DNA from: Puniceicoccales bacterium
Lineage (GTDB): Bacteria > Verrucomicrobiota > Verrucomicrobiia > Opitutales > JAIRLM01
Direction: 5' to 3'
DNA length: 19,644 nt
NCBI GenBank assembly: GCA_031258995.1
Contig: JAIRMB010000053.1
Coordinates: forward strand, 1-19,644
In this document: piece after piece, positions 1 through 6,968 of the stretch
Layout: each line of letters opens with the position of its first letter
How positions within the stretch are numbered: the stretch's first letter is position 1
Position numbers and translations under genes: made by a program
The notes under the pieces: generated by a model
Databases searched by the model: none
Told to the model about the DNA's origin: nothing
The model's input: the letters and a program-made list of their open reading frames with translations, nothing else

Positions 1-1
1 G

Positions 2-1387
2 GAAAATGGGACGGAAGGGCGGATTAGGGCCTACAAAGATCCGGTCGGTCGGCTCCGGCTGCTTACGAGCGGTGATTTCGGAACCAACAGCCGAAAGCAG
101 CAGCTTTTTTTGCGGCTGAATCGTTTTTTACGTCATAAAGACGCCGGTATGCTGCTAAAAAGCATCGGCGATTGCGCATCGCCGCAATACGGAAAGTTGC
201 CGCCGCTCTCCATTTTCCGCCACGCTCCCACGAGCAACGAATTGGTCCTCTTGGCGCTGGACACGGTGATTGGCGTGCCCGTTCGACAGAGGGAGATAGA
301 GGGCTCCTGCTTTGCAACCGCTCCCGTGAGCCACGTGCAAGCGAATGACCCGGTCACCTTCATGCGCCTCTTTGAGCAGATGGTGCACCTGGGCGGCATC
401 GAAGTGAAAGTGCCGGCCGACTCACCAAATGTCATTCTCGTTCCATGCAACTGCTACGAAGACCAGTGGGAAGAGGGAACCAGCAGTGCGGAAGTCATGT
501 GCTATGCCCTAGTACGCACCATCGCCGATGCGGCGCCGCTCTACGACAGTCGCTACTACCGGGACCCGCAGACCAAATTTCCCCAAGAAATTGTTACCAT
601 CAACGAACTTCTGCGGGCCGGCGGGCTACAGCCGGATAGGCAACTGGTCTATGAGGAGCCGCGCTACGATTCTTCCGTAACAGCCGATCGCTCTACGGGG
701 GCTGCCGAAGAAAAGGGAGCTCGTGTTTATCACATTGGCCTGGACGGAGAAAAAACTCTTCGGCCGGTAAACTCGCCGACCGCCCTGCGGGACTTCATCG
801 ATGAGGTGGAGGAGTTCATCAAAAAGCTGCCCCGCACGGACCCGGAGGCGCTAGCCCATAAAAGAAAATTGGAAGCTGCCGTGGGAAAAATGCGGGCCCT
901 GCCGAGCATTTTTACGGGGGCCAATCGGCCTTTCCGTGGCGCCTATGGGGTCGTTCCCGTGCCCGGCCGGGAGATGGATTTCTGCCCGATGCCGCCGCTG
1001 TTGAAAACCCCCCGCGATGCGGAAAATCTCTTCCGGGGCTGGTTCGAAATTTTAGACACGTACTCCAACACGGAAGCGCCGCGCGTGCTCGTTTTGGGAG
1101 AAGGGCACGCGTACAACCTTGCACCGGAGTTTTCTCTAAAAATTATGGAAGCGCTTCACTGCCCCGGCACCGCCCAAGAGCGGGCTGACCGCCTTATGGC
1201 TTCCGTCCGAAACGGCGGCGAGCCGTTACTTTTCATCGACCCAAATTGGAAAGGCGTCTACGGGGTGGGCCTTTGCCACTGCGGCGGAAGCAAATTGGAG
1301 CTCTTCCTGCAGCGGGAAGATGGCTGTGGATTGCGGATCAGGCCCCGACACCCCATATTTTATAGGAATTTGCAGGCGTTTGCCTAA
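2..1387 (+). CDS. Hypothetical protein, possible papain-like cysteine peptidase (5'-truncated by window edge)
   Basis: The frame is open without a stop from base 2, with protein-like codons upstream of the first in-frame start candidates (TTG 110, ATG 149), neither of which has a ribosome binding site. I therefore read it as a partial gene whose start lies before the window. The visible part is about 461 residues. I do not recognise the full family. Near base 308 the protein reads Gly-Ser-Cys-Phe-Ala-Thr-Ala, similar to the Gly-Ser-Cys-Trp-Ala-Phe catalytic motif of papain-type (C1) peptidases. Further on there is a His in Gly-Glu-Gly-His-Ala (base 1106) and an Asp-Pro-Asn-Trp-Lys-Gly (base 1238) resembling the family's Asn-Ser-Trp. 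The order Cys, His, Asn fits, but the His-Asn spacing (46 residues) is longer than papain's 16. There is no signal peptide or membrane segment in view. The next gene starts 14 bases later, so the two may be co-transcribed. The coding call is firm; the peptidase call is tentative. Confidence 0.8.
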   Translation, partial: ENGTEGRIRAYKDPVGRLRLLTSGDFGTNSRKQQLFLRLNRFLRHKDAGMLLKSIGDCASPQYGKLPPLSIFRHAPTSNELVLLALDTVIGVPVRQREIEGSCFATAPVSHVQANDPVTFMRLFEQMVHLGGIEVKVPADSPNVILVPCNCYEDQWEEGTSSAEVMCYALVRTIADAAPLYDSRYYRDPQTKFPQEIVTINELLRAGGLQPDRQLVYEEPRYDSSVTADRSTGAAEEKGARVYHIGLDGEKTLRPVNSPTALRDFIDEVEEFIKKLPRTDPEALAHKRKLEAAVGKMRALPSIFTGANRPFRGAYGVVPVPGREMDFCPMPPLLKTPRDAENLFRGWFEILDTYSNTEAPRVLVLGEGHAYNLAPEFSLKIMEALHCPGTAQERADRLMASVRNGGEPLLFIDPNWKGVYGVGLCHCGGSKLELFLQREDGCGLRIRPRHPIFYRNLQAFA

Positions 1388-1401
1388 GAAAAAAGGCCGT
1401 G

Positions 1402-1824
1402 ATGGAAACCATCAAAATAGCATCCTTTGGGGAGCGGTATCTCTGGGGCGTGCCGGAAGATCCCAAAGGGGCACGGGTTTGGATTGGGACCAGCCACGCT
1501 CCCACGGAAGGCCCTTTTAATTTTCGCGAATTGCTGGCGCACATGCCAAATATAGCTGAAATGGAAGAACTTACAGCCTATGTGGCCGCCGTTAACTGTG
1601 TCGCGTTTCACCGGGCCTTCGATCCAATTTTGAGCGAAGACATGATCCCCATCTATTTTCCAGAGGGCTCTCCGGCGCCGACCGAGAAGGTTGCGCTGAC
1701 CCGATCGCCCCGCTGGGACGGGGAAAAGATCATCTACTACGCAAAGGCAAAATTTCTTCCCGCCGTGCCCTATCGGATTATTGGCCCTGACGGGGTGGGC
1801 GGCTTTCGCGGTGAGCCGCTGTGA
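1402..1824 (+). CDS. Hypothetical protein
   Basis: A 140-residue protein that I do not recognise. It begins 14 bases after the stop of the preceding gene, on the same strand. I chose ATG 1402 over the adjoining GTG 1399 because an A-rich stretch ending in AGG (about 1391-1396) sits close upstream of it as a weak ribosome binding site. The protein has no signal peptide, no membrane segment and no obvious catalytic motif. It is rich in aromatic and Pro-Gly turns, including a C-terminal Ile-Gly-Pro-Asp-Gly-Val-Gly-Gly stretch. The close spacing suggests co-transcription with the possible papain-like gene upstream, and a joint role is possible. It could also be an independent small domain protein. 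Codon use matches its neighbours. Confidence 0.7.
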   Translation: METIKIASFGERYLWGVPEDPKGARVWIGTSHAPTEGPFNFRELLAHMPNIAEMEELTAYVAAVNCVAFHRAFDPILSEDMIPIYFPEGSPAPTEKVALTRSPRWDGEKIIYYAKAKFLPAVPYRIIGPDGVGGFRGEPL

Positions 1825-1867
1825 GAGCTCCCCAGCCCATCCGTCTCCCCCTTTCCCGGGAAAACGT

Positions 1868-1895
1868 TTGACAGTCGCGGTGGCGCTCCTAGCCG
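1868..1895 (+). promoter_or_regulatory. Probable promoter of tRNA-Glu
   Basis: A perfect -35 hexamer TTGACA (1868-1873) is followed after 16 bases by a poor -10, TAGCCG (1890-1895). The tRNA begins 9 bases further on. A strong -35 with a weak -10 and a G+C-rich discriminator is typical of stable-RNA promoters; the assignment is by position and sequence only. Confidence 0.5.
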
Positions 1896-1904
1896 CTTCG
1901 TCAG

Positions 1905-1979
1905 GCCCTCATCGTCTAACGGTTAGGACACCGGATTCTCATTCCGGCAATCGGGGTTCGATTCCCCGTGGGGGTGCCA
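1905..1979 (+). tRNA. tRNA-Glu (CTC)
   Basis: A full cloverleaf can be drawn. The acceptor stem is GCCCTCA with TGGGGGT (G1-U72 wobble), the anticodon stem CCGGA/TCCGG encloses loop TTCTCAT with anticodon CTC, and the T arm is CGGGG-TTCGATT-CCCCG. The discriminator is G and the CCA end is encoded at 1977-1979. It reads codon GAG. It stands alone between the gene ending at 1824 and the convergent gene ending at 2020. Confidence 0.97.
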
Positions 1980-2019
1980 GTGCAGCTCCCTCCGTAGGGT
2001 GCGCCAGCTTGATGGATAG

Positions 2020-3660
2020 TTAGCCTACGGCGCTTTCGCTGCCGGCTCCATCCTCCGCACCTGGAGCAATGAGAGAAGAAGCCATAGGAGAAACCTCAAC
2101 GGAACCGAAAGGCACACAAAATGTAAGATCGCCGGGCAAAAAAGGTTCAAGTCTATCCCTGCCGTCATCCGACCAACTCGCGAAATCCCTCAAAATGCTC
2201 TCGCATTCTTCCCCACGAAACGGAAAAATCGCATTTCCTGTGCATTTGGCCGTAGCTTTTCCGGTTTTTTTTGTTATTTCATAATATGTCTGCGTAATTG
2301 CGGGACCTTCACCAGTAAAAGGGCTAATCCTGCCATCGCTGAACTGAATATCGGCCCTTTTTTTGCTGATAAGAATAACATGTGCCAAAGTGAAATGGCC
2401 ATCTCTGCCTTGCTTAGTTGATCTCACAATAAATAGCTGTTCCTTCCCGGTAGCCATATGCGACGGAAGTTCGCTCAGCAGTTTTGCGGCTTTGGTAGTG
2501 GAGCTATTTTTAGTAAGATCGCTTGGTAGCATATTCGCCAGTTTCCTACGGTGGTCATAGCTTGCCGGATCCGTTTCTTCTACCGCAAATCCATAGGCAA
2601 ACGCATCGCCAAATTCTTTTCCAACAATTTGCCACTTGTCTGGAATGCTTTCAATTGATCCATACTGCGAAACTCTAACAATCCATTTATCACTATCTGG
2701 ATTTTCGATCCGCAATGATTCGCCATAGGTAGTCCTAAAATCGAGAAGTCGTGCACAAATGAAGGTGTAGACGCCCGGAAAAATGATAGACCGTTTTGCA
2801 CTTTTTATAATGTCGCGATCGTCAGTAGGCTGAATGGGAGAAGCCACAGCAAATCGTATGTCGTCGTGAAGACACTCTTCCTTCTTTACGTACGTGTAGT
2901 AGGGAGCACCTTCCGGCTCTCTGCTTTGCGCAAAAAGTCCACGCAAAGTCTCTGCACCGTGGGTCAAAATACAATTGACCTGTTCCGGGTCAAATCCGCA
3001 CCTATCGGTCAACATTTCTCTCATCGTCGAATAATCCAGCGGCTCTCCTCCGCCCAAACGGCGCGCATTTGCTAAAAATTCTGGCATCAGATCCGAGCTG
3101 CTCGCAAATTCGCGATAAAAACTATCGGGATCAGTCGGACGCAGTAGACTGCAATAGGTTAGGAAAATTCCCTTTTGTATGCTTGCGAAGAAATATTTTG
3201 CCTCGACCCACTCCCTTGCCATTGTTTCGGAGATACTCATAATGAGCAGCCCAGTTGGCAGCGGGCCGTAGTGGCTGAGCACGTTAAGCATATCAGAGGC
3301 CTTTTGAGCCGGACGGACGGCATAGGTATGTGCGCCATCTCCCTCTTTTTCCCTATGCGTAAAATGGAACTCAATGCCCATAGAAACGTAGTACAGCATT
3401 CGCACATAGGAATCGGGAAATTGCTTGGCAATGTATAGCACTAGAGCACACGCGCGACATTCGTTGAAATCGCGATCGAATGGAGAAAAACGGGCGGATG
3501 TTACGACGGCTTGACTAAATTCTCCAAAATTTTTCAGACCAATAAAAGGAAGGAAATGAAGGGGCGCAATTTTATTCACATTTAGCTCCCGCGCGAAATT
3601 ATTCACGGCGACCTCTAGGGATGCCCCATCAAGGCAAAAATGATTTCTAATACCACTCAT
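2020..3660 (-). CDS. Large hypothetical protein of low G+C content
   Basis: A 546-residue soluble protein with no recognised family. An upstream in-frame GTG (3681) exists, but I prefer ATG at 3660 because -35/-10-like boxes (3690-3695 and 3667-3672) place the transcription start at about this ATG; no ribosome binding site precedes either codon. No signal peptide or membrane segment is evident. The sequence is clearly poorer in G+C than its neighbours (about 43% in a sampled 60-base line, against over 60% in the helicase gene). The C-terminal third contains Asp-Gly-His-Phe-Thr-Leu-Ala-His followed 14 residues later by Phe-Ser-Asp-Gly, which vaguely recalls the His...Asp half of papain-fold toxins. 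I cannot place a matching Cys with confidence. It lies between tRNA-Glu and tRNA-Ser, and together with its base composition this suggests acquired DNA. Function unknown. Confidence 0.8.
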   Translation of the reverse strand: MSGIRNHFCLDGASLEVAVNNFARELNVNKIAPLHFLPFIGLKNFGEFSQAVVTSARFSPFDRDFNECRACALVLYIAKQFPDSYVRMLYYVSMGIEFHFTHREKEGDGAHTYAVRPAQKASDMLNVLSHYGPLPTGLLIMSISETMAREWVEAKYFFASIQKGIFLTYCSLLRPTDPDSFYREFASSSDLMPEFLANARRLGGGEPLDYSTMREMLTDRCGFDPEQVNCILTHGAETLRGLFAQSREPEGAPYYTYVKKEECLHDDIRFAVASPIQPTDDRDIIKSAKRSIIFPGVYTFICARLLDFRTTYGESLRIENPDSDKWIVRVSQYGSIESIPDKWQIVGKEFGDAFAYGFAVEETDPASYDHRRKLANMLPSDLTKNSSTTKAAKLLSELPSHMATGKEQLFIVRSTKQGRDGHFTLAHVILISKKRADIQFSDGRISPFTGEGPAITQTYYEITKKTGKATAKCTGNAIFPFRGEECESILRDFASWSDDGRDRLEPFLPGDLTFCVPFGSVEVSPMASSLIAPGAEDGAGSESAVG

Positions 3661-3666
3661 ATGTGC

Positions 3667-3695
3667 ATCTATGCCAGTCACTTATTTGTAGTCAA
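3667..3695 (-). promoter_or_regulatory. Putative promoter of the low-G+C gene
   Basis: Read on the minus strand, TTGACT (3695-3690) is followed by exactly 17 bases and ATAGAT (3672-3667). Six more bases lead to ATG at 3660. Transcription would therefore start at, or one or two bases from, the start codon. The -35 has 5 of 6 consensus bases; the -10 is only fair. Confidence 0.45.
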
Positions 3696-3764
3696 GAATT
3701 TTTCGTTCTAGAAATGATATGCTTCTAGGTGCAGAAAAATCCTGAAGCCAAGGATCCCATTTTA

Positions 3765-3810
3765 GCTGAGCGGGACTTGGGAAGCGCTCAGCCAAAATTG
3801 GTTGCCAATT
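3765..3810. repeat. Two inverted repeats in a divergent intergenic region
   Basis: GCTGAGC (3765-3771) and GCTCAGC (3786-3792) form a 7-bp inverted repeat with a 14-base spacer, flanked by TTTT on one side and AAAA on the other. Immediately after comes AATTGG-TTG-CCAATT (3796-3810), a 6-bp inverted repeat. They lie between the divergent starts at 3660 and 3845. They could be operator sites or RNA hairpins; neither is followed by a clear U-run on either strand. Confidence 0.4.
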
Positions 3811-3844
3811 TCTTGAACGACACAAGAGAGGAGCTGTGGGAAGG

Positions 3845-4363
3845 ATGGCGTGTGCATTTTTTGCGCTCTGTGCGCTGGGTCTCACCGCCCATGGCCGCGA
3901 CTGGGCGATTCGAGATGTGGCTATCGAGCACTGCGACGAATGCGATTTTCGACGGCTCGCCAACTACTTTTCCGACCACGGCTATCGCTTTCGCCACGGC
4001 CTCTGTCGCACGGACCCCGACCGGGAAAAGGGTCTCTATGCGGTGCTTTTTTTGAATGGCGCCGTCAGGAAACTCCCCCGCGACTGCACCGTCTCCTTCG
4101 AGTTTCTTCTTGCCGCGGACCCACAGTTGCACCGACTTGCGATTCCGCTGGAAGACATGCGGCGCCGTAGCCGGGAACTGTGGCTGGGCTTGACCGATGA
4201 GCGCTGGGCCCAACTTCTTCCCGACGATCTCCTCGCCTGGCGAGTCCGTATCCTTAGCGGTGGCGCCGTACTTTGCCGTCGCCAAAGTTTTCTTTTCCCT
4301 GAAGAAGGAAATGAGCTTGCCTCCTGCCCGTTACCGGAGCAGGGAAATGGGCGGGAGAGGTGA
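3845..4363 (+). CDS. Small exported hypothetical protein
   Basis: A 172-residue protein. ATG 3845 is chosen over GTG 3836 because AGGAG (3829-3833) lies 11 bases before the ATG but only 2 before the GTG. Residues 1-17 form a short hydrophobic signal peptide (Ala-Cys-Ala-Phe-Phe-Ala-Leu-Cys-Ala-Leu-Gly-Leu-Thr-Ala-His-Gly), so export to the periplasm or cell surface is likely. The mature part has several Cys, including a Cys-Asp-Glu-Cys pair just after the signal. It ends in a beta-rich stretch around Leu-Leu-Ala-Trp-Arg-Val-Arg-Ile-Leu. I do not recognise a named family. The stop codon lies inside the tRNA-Ser gene: the coding region overlaps the first 10 bases of the tRNA, so processing of the tRNA would cut any joint transcript at the end of this message. 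Confidence 0.75.
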   Translation: MACAFFALCALGLTAHGRDWAIRDVAIEHCDECDFRRLANYFSDHGYRFRHGLCRTDPDREKGLYAVLFLNGAVRKLPRDCTVSFEFLLAADPQLHRLAIPLEDMRRRSRELWLGLTDERWAQLLPDDLLAWRVRILSGGAVLCRRQSFLFPEEGNELASCPLPEQGNGRER

Positions 4364-4438
4364 CAGAGCGGTTGATTGTGCCTGTCTCGAAAGCAGGTGT
4401 ACCGCAAGGTACCGGGGGTTCGAATCCCTCCCTCTCCG
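4354..4438 (+). tRNA. tRNA-Ser (CGA)
   Basis: A class II tRNA of 85 nt with a long variable arm (the GTACC...GGTAC hairpin around 4399-4413). The acceptor stem is GGAGAGG/CCTCTCC, the anticodon loop CTCGAAA gives anticodon CGA (codon UCG), and the T loop is TTCGAAT. The discriminator is G. The CCA end is not encoded (GCCG follows), unlike the other four tRNAs here. Its 5' end overlaps the upstream coding sequence by 10 bases. Confidence 0.96.
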
Positions 4439-4542
4439 CCGGGGCTGCTTCTCGGAATGGGTTCCACTGGCGGCGGTTTGGTGAATTTGATGTTTTTTAC
4501 AATATTCCGTTAGGTTAGATAGGCGGCGATCCCTGTCGCCGC

Positions 4543-4977
4543 ATGAGGCGCAGTTGGCGAAAGAGGCGGAGGTCTTTGCAATCGGGAAATCGTCATTTAC
4601 GGCCGACAGAAAAAAACCGCCGCTCTATGATGCCGAACTGCGTTGCACAGAGCGTGGCGGCTTCCGCCATGGGCAAATATTTTTGCGAACCCGGTATGCC
4701 TAAGTCCTATGCGGATGCGACTCCCTTCGTTTTCGACGGCGAGTTAGCGATTTTCATGCAACAGACTACGGGTATGCAACTTCAGCATACGTGGCTCGCC
4801 AGAACAAAGGGCATTGAGCGGAGTGGTCCTGAGAAGATAATAGGCTCGGTGCGCTCCGAAGCGAAAGAAGGACGAAATTACTTGGCGATAGCGAAAAATT
4901 CTACCAATCAGCGGCAGATCTACGCCCCTCAAATTTTCGGTAGGCCATCTTGGCCGACCCTATCCGAACTGTTTTAG
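4543..4977 (+). CDS. Doubtful small open reading frame
   Basis: A 144-codon open frame in an otherwise gene-poor stretch. The first 30 residues are extremely Arg-rich (several Arg-Arg and Arg-Lys-Arg runs) and do not look like a normal protein. The part from about residue 31 is more protein-like, with a Phe-Val-Phe-Asp-Gly-Glu-Leu-Ala-Ile-Phe segment. An internal ATG near 4630 could be the real start. No ribosome binding site, family or signal peptide is visible. It may be a small orphan gene, the remnant of a decayed gene, or chance. Confidence 0.25.
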   Translation: MRRSWRKRRRSLQSGNRHLRPTEKNRRSMMPNCVAQSVAASAMGKYFCEPGMPKSYADATPFVFDGELAIFMQQTTGMQLQHTWLARTKGIERSGPEKIIGSVRSEAKEGRNYLAIAKNSTNQRQIYAPQIFGRPSWPTLSELF

Positions 4978-5210
4978 GAAAATAGGAGCAGATTCCTGCA
5001 TTGATAGCGCAAAGGTGCTGATTCTCGATGGGGAAATGACAGCGTGGTTTGACCGGTTGGATCTGGAAAGATGGCCGACTTTCGCTGACCCTTCGTTTGG
5101 CATTTTTCGAAAATTTCCTTGAAACTTTACAGGCTCTTTCCGCCGGTCGAAGCCCACTTGCGGCCCGTGTGGGAGCAAAGGCGGAGGCGGAAGTCTACGA
5201 CCGAAATTTT

Positions 5211-5254
5211 GCGAATGCACCTATAGGTGTTCGCAAAGGTGCTCGTGAACGAGC
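5211..5254. repeat. Pair of palindromes
   Basis: A perfect 12-base palindrome CACCTATAGGTG (5217-5228) is flanked by GCGAA and TTCGC, which extend it as an imperfect stem with a 2-base bulge. About ten bases further on, GCTCGT-ga-ACGAGC (about 5241-5254) forms a second, 6-bp inverted repeat. They sit in non-coding DNA about 160 bases before the pseudopilin-like gene and could be protein-binding sites or RNA hairpins. Confidence 0.4.
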
Positions 5255-5413
5255 CTATGGGCGGAAAAAAGGAAATTTTCTCCCGATATTTCGCAGGCCG
5301 GATAGTGGAATCGGCAGATGCGTTAGACTCAAAATTCGATTTTTTTTGCGAAGGTGGAGGTTCGACTTTTTTCGCAAGGCCAGATCCCCAGGAGGGAAAC
5401 TCGGACTTTCCCG

Positions 5414-5917
5414 ATGAATTTTTTTCTCTATGTAAAAATCGTGGAGCGCAGCCGGTCGGTGGGATTCACGCTGCTCGAATTTTTACTCGCCCTTTCCTTG
5501 TTCGTTGCGGCGATCACCACCGCCACATCCGTTTTTCGCCGTACGGGAGAGCGCTTCGATGGCATAGCTCGTGAAACGGTATGGGCATTGGAACGGGCCA
5601 GATTGATTCGGCAGTTGGAAGACGATCTGCTTGCCGTCGCCGCTGACTCCGTTTCCCAACTCCCGGATGGCGTACTTTGGGACCGAAAAAGACTGCCTTT
5701 CCGCTGCGCCTACCGACTGGACCGGCAAAGTGGCCGCCTACACCGTCTACCCCTCGGATTGGAAGATACTGCCACCGAAGCGATTTTGGATGGGCGGACG
5801 GTATTTTTGGAAGATGTCGCAGAATTTTCTCTTTCGCGACGGAAGGACGAAAAATTCATTCTGCTTCTGCGATTTTCGGGTGAAAATTTTACTTCTTTGG
5901 TCCCGCTGGGACCCTAG
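5414..5917 (+). CDS. Pseudopilin-like protein with prepilin N-terminal methylation motif
   Basis: A 167-residue protein with a classic type IV prepilin leader: a short basic N-terminus, then Gly-Phe-Thr-Leu-Leu-Glu at residues 17-22 and a hydrophobic helix (about 18-38). A prepilin peptidase would cut after Gly17 and N-methylate Phe18; Glu22 is the conserved Glu5 of the mature protein. The rest matches the size of minor pseudopilins (GspJ-like) of type II secretion or type IV pilus systems, so it probably acts as an inner-membrane-anchored minor subunit in the periplasm. I chose ATG 5414; AGGAGG lies too far upstream (17 bases) to be decisive, and GTG 5441 is an alternative. No other pilus or secretion genes are in the window, so its machine must be encoded elsewhere. 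Its last 29 bases overlap the 3' end of the convergent regulator gene. Confidence 0.8.
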   Translation: MNFFLYVKIVERSRSVGFTLLEFLLALSLFVAAITTATSVFRRTGERFDGIARETVWALERARLIRQLEDDLLAVAADSVSQLPDGVLWDRKRLPFRCAYRLDRQSGRLHRLPLGLEDTATEAILDGRTVFLEDVAEFSLSRRKDEKFILLLRFSGENFTSLVPLGP

Positions 5918-6968
5918 CGGGGGCCACGAAATTTTTTACCGACTTACTTACGGCCTGCGGAGACACACCCAATAGCCTCGCCGCCTGAGAAAAATTATTC
6001 CGGCTCCGCCGCAGCGCTTCCCGCAGTAGCTTTTCCCGTAGCGATCGCAAGTAGCTTTCCAGACGAAAACCTTTTTCTAGAACCGTAGGGCTGAGACTCT
6101 CCGGCGAGAGATGACTACGATCCCGCAGCAGCGTCTCGTCAAAATTGAGAACACCCAATTGGGTCGCGTGGAGCCACTCCAGCGTACGAAAGAGGCCACA
6201 AAAATTGTCAGCGAAATCGTAATCGATGAGCCGTCCCAGGGCGGAAGCGCTGATCTGTTTCCGTACGCCCGCGCGGCCGTTGAGCTCACTCAGCTTTGCC
6301 AACACATGAAATTTCAGGTCCTCGCGGCGCGCATGCAAATCGGGCACTTCAACCATTTGCGCACGCAACAGGGCACGGACGGTGGGCGGTACGGCCCGCA
6401 AAAAAACGGGCAAAAAAGACCGATCCACTGTGACCTGGAAGCGAACGGTCCCATCGGCTGTCGCGATTATGTCGAAGAATCTATAGCGTACCCGTTTGGG
6501 TAATGATTCTGGATGTAACAGAGTAAGGGTAGGACGCAATTCGGTCCGCAAAGATTGGACCAAATCATCCAATGCCTGTGGGCCATTGAGGAATGTGCTA
6601 ATTTCTCGGCAATCGATGGCACAATGCTGCGCCGTGCCAAGCGATGTAAGATAGTGTAAGAGAGCAGCAAATGTTCGTTTCCCGGAGCTGGGCGCACCAA
6701 CAAAGAGGACGGGGGCCCGATTTTGCGCTACCGCGCGCAGGCGGTCCAATGATACGCGCAATGCCGGCGAATTTCCGTAGATTCCCGCCCTACGGGCCGC
6801 CTCTTCGAGGGAGAGCAGTTCCGGCGTACGCGCCTCCCAGGGTTGGGGTAACTGATCATCACAGATGAGACTTTCGTCGAAAAGGTGCAATTCCTGTAGT
6901 GCGGAGGCTACCTGCGATAGCGAGCACGAGTCTTCGATTTCTCTAATCGGAACAATCTGTCGTCCCAT
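5889..6968 (-). CDS. Degenerate AAA+ regulator with Fis-type helix-turn-helix (sigma-54 activator-like)
   Basis: A 359-residue protein with the layout of a bacterial enhancer-binding protein. A short N-terminal part is followed by an AAA+ module with P-loop Gly-Ala-Pro-Ser-Ser-Gly-Lys-Arg-Thr (91-99) and a C-terminal Fis-type HTH (about 310-343, with Asn-Asn-Phe-Ser-Gln-Ala-Ala-Arg-Leu-Leu-Gly-Val). The central module is degenerate: the GAFTGA loop that contacts sigma-54 is missing, the Walker B acidic pair is replaced by Leu-Leu-His-Pro-Glu, and the usual Arg-finger segment is not recognisable. It probably binds DNA, and may bind nucleotide, but should not open sigma-54 promoters. The start is ATG 6968, with no ribosome binding site and a TTGATT hexamer 35 bases upstream. 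It converges on the pseudopilin gene with a 29-base overlap. Regulation of nearby surface genes is a guess. Confidence 0.82.
   Translation of the reverse strand: MGRQIVPIREIEDSCSLSQVASALQELHLFDESLICDDQLPQPWEARTPELLSLEEAARRAGIYGNSPALRVSLDRLRAVAQNRAPVLFVGAPSSGKRTFAALLHYLTSLGTAQHCAIDCREISTFLNGPQALDDLVQSLRTELRPTLTLLHPESLPKRVRYRFFDIIATADGTVRFQVTVDRSFLPVFLRAVPPTVRALLRAQMVEVPDLHARREDLKFHVLAKLSELNGRAGVRKQISASALGRLIDYDFADNFCGLFRTLEWLHATQLGVLNFDETLLRDRSHLSPESLSPTVLEKGFRLESYLRSLREKLLREALRRSRNNFSQAARLLGVSPQAVSKSVKNFVAPARVPAGPKK

Larger units (their letters stand above)
4439..5413. other. Nearly 1 kb without a convincing gene
   Basis: I see no recognisable gene here. A 7-bp hairpin GCGGCGA/TCGCCGC with a 6-base loop lies at about 4521-4540, without a following U-run. 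One marginal reading frame (4543-4977) is listed separately. At 5211-5254 there are two adjacent palindromes. AGGAGG at 5391-5396 looks like a ribosome binding site but is 17 bases from the nearest in-frame ATG of the next gene. The stretch may be decayed coding DNA or a long regulatory region. Confidence 0.5.

Noticed and set aside
1781..2023. Plus-strand open frame across the end of gene 2 and tRNA-Glu
   Set aside because: It runs through a complete tRNA gene, overlaps gene 2 in another frame and has no protein-like composition.
3788..4285. Minus-strand open frame opposite the exported-protein gene
   Set aside because: The plus-strand gene has a ribosome binding site and a signal peptide; the minus frame is low-complexity by comparison.
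1905..4438. Genomic island with attachment-site duplication between tRNA-Glu and tRNA-Ser
   Set aside because: No integrase and no repeat of either tRNA 3' end was found in the interval.
5049..5417. Plus-strand frames before the pseudopilin gene
   Set aside because: Very Arg/Lys/Phe-rich, no family resemblance, and they overlap each other; more likely chance frames.
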